Below are positions 61,360-64,000 of a stretch of 64,000 nt of DNA, piece after piece. The translations under genes and the position numbers were made by a program. Origin of the DNA: Melastoma dodecandrum (taxonomy: Eukaryota > Streptophyta > Magnoliopsida > Myrtales > Melastomataceae); contig JARUPY010000089.1 of assembly GCA_029817715.1 (NCBI GenBank), positions 124,001 through 188,000 on the forward strand. Direction: 5' to 3'. The notes below the pieces were generated by a model, which was not told the DNA's origin, did no database searches, and was given only the letters and a program-made list of their open reading frames with translations. Numbering within the stretch: the first letter of the stretch is position 1; each line of letters begins with the position of its first letter.

Positions 61360-63245
61360 TGTTGTGGTCATTAAGGGAGTAGTCAAATTGAAGATTTACT
61401 ACTATCAATATAAATGTTGTAGTCATTTGTTTGACTTTTGCATTATGAAATTCAAAATTGTTAAAAATTAAATAAAAATTAATGATAAAATCGGTAATAA
61501 CTAAAATAAAACCAAAACAGAAAGTTGCCTAAGAGGATGATTTAAAAAGGAATAGGATGAGACGCTCCCTGCAGAAAAGAGAGGATTTTGAGGATGTAAT
61601 AGCGAAGTTTGTCAGACTTGGAGGATAATGTATCCAAAATCCCTGGGTGTGTTCAGTTCCGTCCATCTCCCGCCGCGATGCTTTTTTCTTCGGGGGGTGT
61701 AAGACTTTTGCGCTTCCCTCCCTTTCCTGCCCGACCCCACATCACCTGCATTCCTCCCCCATTCTTCTATACTCTTTCTTTTTTGGGGGTCTGTCTGGCA
61801 TTTCGCTGTCGAGAAAAGCTTGCTCACGGGTTGGACTTCTGATCCGTGGGCAAAGCCAAAGATTCGATCTTTTGGGTCGGGTTTTCCGCCGTCGCTGGGT
61901 TAGCGGGTGATGATCCTTAGGATTCACGTGAAATGAGGACAACGGGGACTAGTAACGGGGTTTCCTCTACCTACGATGCAGTTGTTCGATCCTTGTCGAC
62001 TCGAACGGGCGAGCAGACGCATCACAGGTGCGCCAGGGCTGTTTCGTGTCTAAGGTGAAGTGGGGTTTTGATATACTGCTGTTTGGGAGATGTTTCCCCC
62101 ATTTCCCCCTTGTTCTTGCTGCTTTAGTTTGACATAGGTTTCTGAATCAGGCGATGTGTTGGGCTCCTCTTGATTGACGGTGTTCGTTTATGTGCCTCTT
62201 TCTCATGTTTTGTGAGGAAATTCATGTTATGTTTGGCTGGAGTTCTTTCGAGATATGTAATCCCCATACGAGATGCGTCAAAAGGCGAATTTGCCTTTCG
62301 ATGTTGAGACTTGCTCGATTTGTAGGCAGTGAACGCAGGAGCCGATCGGTGTTTACTGGTTCGGGGGGCAGCTGTTATGTTACTATTCATCTGTTATGTT
62401 GGGTTAGGTTGAGATCCGGCATTTAAGCTGCATGGCTTGTCCGTATTTGCATCCCATGTTTTCCGAGGTCCGTGGATTCCTCTTTGCATCTCGGATTATT
62501 GCTCACTGTTTCTTTCAATTTAGGGTAGTTTCATCGTCTCGTCTCATCGTCTCTTAGTTTCCACCACGTCTGATGATACCTTAAATCTATTTAATCCTCG
62601 ACAGGTGCAGAACATGTAGAAACTCTGGCACGCTGGCTATGAACGCCGGGATCAACACATACGTGCTTCTTCCTCGTCTAGGAAGCTGGAGTGGGTGGAT
62701 TCCGTGAGCAGGCTGTTGATGCTTATATCATATCCGGTTTTAGGGAATGAAGCTGTTGGTCCGTCGAGTCATTTGTTTGTCTTCATTCTTCTTTAGTTAC
62801 ATCTATATTTTGGGACACTCTGCAGTTCTGAAAGCGTTAACCTTAGAAAGAGGTGGCTGAACTGCGTCGTAGTCTTAGGTAACATAATGCTACTCGAATT
62901 TAGTGTTTGCGCCTATATCTCTGACCAAAATGTGTGCCTCCCCTTTATCGATTCCGCGTGGCTGTGGCTATTGCTTCTACGGACTATCTTCTTCTCGATC
63001 TGTTACCATCTTTATCCATGGAGCACTCTCTCCAACTATGGCTTACTTACGCATATATGCTAATGTGTTATAAATTTGAAGTTTCGATAAACTACGGGGA
63101 CTACTTTCGTAATTTCCCCATTTCACTCCAGAAAGAGGAGAAAAAAATCATCGCCCCGCCCGCTGCGGAAGTAGAGGCAGAGACGATAAGGAAAACTCTT
63201 CTCGTCCTTCATTCGGTCGACAGCCCGCATGTTGTTCGCTCTGCA
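61360..63245. other. Spacer upstream of CFM3, with a possible small exon
   Basis: No established family is seen. An ATG near 61934 opens a short frame (MRTTGTSNGVSSTYDAVV …) ending at a possible donor near 62029, and another possible exon begins near 62606. I cannot tell whether this is a small gene, an untranslated leader or chance. The segment nearest 63245 should be the CFM3 promoter and leader. Confidence 0.35.
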
Positions 63246-64000
63246 ATGGAAATTGTAGCTCTGGGTAGTCGATTCAGCCCCAGGGCCATCCACTGCGCTC
63301 GTGTCGCCCCCCGCGGGTATCATCCACCACTTCCGCGGCGTTTTCCGCCGTTGGGCTCCGCTTGCTTCATCCGCGGACGGCGGCTGAGGTACGGCCCGGG
63401 GAACGTCATTATTAGCTGTGTTGGAGACGGAGGCGCCGGGATTAGTTCCGATGGTAGTGGTAGGGGGAGCATGGTTTGGTTAGACAGATGGAGCGAGCAG
63501 GATAGGGAAAGCGGCACCGAACGTGGCCGTGTTTCGGTTGATCGTAGGGACGAGTTAGACGGTGATAGAAACGGTAGTGTTGCGAGTCTGCGGGATGGCG
63601 GCGGCAGTGGCGGCTCAACAATGGAGAGAATCGTGGAGAGATTAAAGAAGTTTGGGCATGTCGAGAATGGTGAGGGGGATGATTCGAAGGGTGAGGGTGG
63701 AGTGGTCTGGAGGGCCTTGGGTGATGATCCGTTTTATACTGAGGATGGAATTTCGCATAGAGAACGAGGTGGATTTGAGGAGGGCCCAGTTGGAGGAGGG
63801 GGATTGTTGAGAAGTGACGGAGAGGTGATGTTTCCGTGGGAGAAGTCGAAGGAGGCTGAACGAGAGGATAGGTGGTCGGCGAGGAGGGAGAGTAGGACTT
63901 CAATGGCTGAGCTGACGCTGCCCGAATCGGAGTTGAGGAGGCTGAGAAGCTTAACTTTCCGGACCAAGAACAAGACGAGGGTTACGAGGGGCATCACGCA
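63246..64000 (+). CDS. CFM3: CRM-domain splicing factor CFM3, chloroplastic (N-terminal part; runs off window)
   Basis: The frame opens at ATG 63246 and continues without a stop to the right edge, so only about 251 residues are present. The first roughly 70 are rich in Arg, Pro and Ser with few acids (MEIVALGSRFSPRAIHCARV …), as expected of a chloroplast transit peptide. Then come STMERIVERLKKFGHVENG, DPFYTEDGISHRERGGFEEG, DGEVMFPWEKSKEAE and MAELTLPESELRRLRSLTFR with KNKTRVTRGIT. This is the linker and the start of the first CRM domain as in CFM3-type proteins, which help splice group II introns in plastids. In-frame ATGs at 63471 and elsewhere are possible but would cut the transit peptide. 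The family is clear; the exact CFM paralogue is less sure. Confidence 0.85.
   Translation, partial: MEIVALGSRFSPRAIHCARVAPRGYHPPLPRRFPPLGSACFIRGRRLRYGPGNVIISCVGDGGAGISSDGSGRGSMVWLDRWSEQDRESGTERGRVSVDRRDELDGDRNGSVASLRDGGGSGGSTMERIVERLKKFGHVENGEGDDSKGEGGVVWRALGDDPFYTEDGISHRERGGFEEGPVGGGGLLRSDGEVMFPWEKSKEAEREDRWSARRESRTSMAELTLPESELRRLRSLTFRTKNKTRVTRGIT

Overview
The window is nuclear DNA from a flowering plant. It has dense GT–AG introns, a plastid-targeted CRM protein, plant-only families (VQ, plant Mei2-like, TPK, HAC), teloboxes in ribosomal promoters, a plant Mutator-like transposon and a tRNA-type SINE. I cannot place it more precisely than angiosperm. Open reading frames were joined by hand at splice sites. 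For most genes the exon lengths sum to an exact multiple of three, which is the main internal check.

Layout: 0–3.7 kb is decayed DNA with an RNase H remnant and a broken copy of a Rossmann/CIA30 gene. 3.7–13.8 kb (minus) is a complete HAC1-type p300/CBP histone acetyltransferase with 16 coding exons. 14.8–16.7 kb (minus) is 4-hydroxyphenylpyruvate dioxygenase. 17.3–27.4 kb (minus) is anaphase-promoting complex subunit 5 with 20 coding exons. It is head-to-head, across about 300 bp, with ribosomal protein L18a (27.7–29.1 kb, plus). 30.1–31.0 kb (plus) is a cytochrome b561-domain membrane protein that appears to use two GC–AG introns. A tRNA-Arg(ACG) (minus) follows at 31.1 kb. 32.4–32.9 kb (minus) is a single-exon VQ protein. 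35.3–35.7 kb (plus) is an unrecognised 135-residue protein. 36.6–38.1 kb is a decayed coiled-coil gene. 38.8–40.9 kb (minus) is a two-pore potassium channel. 43.6–44.1 kb is a cytochrome P450 pseudogene. 44.3–47.0 kb (minus) is a CorA-like divalent cation transporter. 49.9–54.2 kb (minus) is a Mei2-like RNA-binding protein. 57.9–61.35 kb is a complete Mutator-like element with a 9-bp target duplication. 63.2 kb to the right edge (plus) is the N-terminus of the chloroplast intron-splicing factor CFM3.

The genes are housekeeping or regulatory and do not form a pathway together. APC5 and RPL18a probably share a promoter. The most unusual object is the Mutator-like element. Its transposase is broken, but convergent to it the element carries an apparently intact two-exon gene for a GRF-type zinc finger, coiled coil and C-terminal hydrophobic tail. 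Intergenic DNA also holds a family of fold-back elements and a dense cluster of short imperfect GTCGCG-type palindromes.
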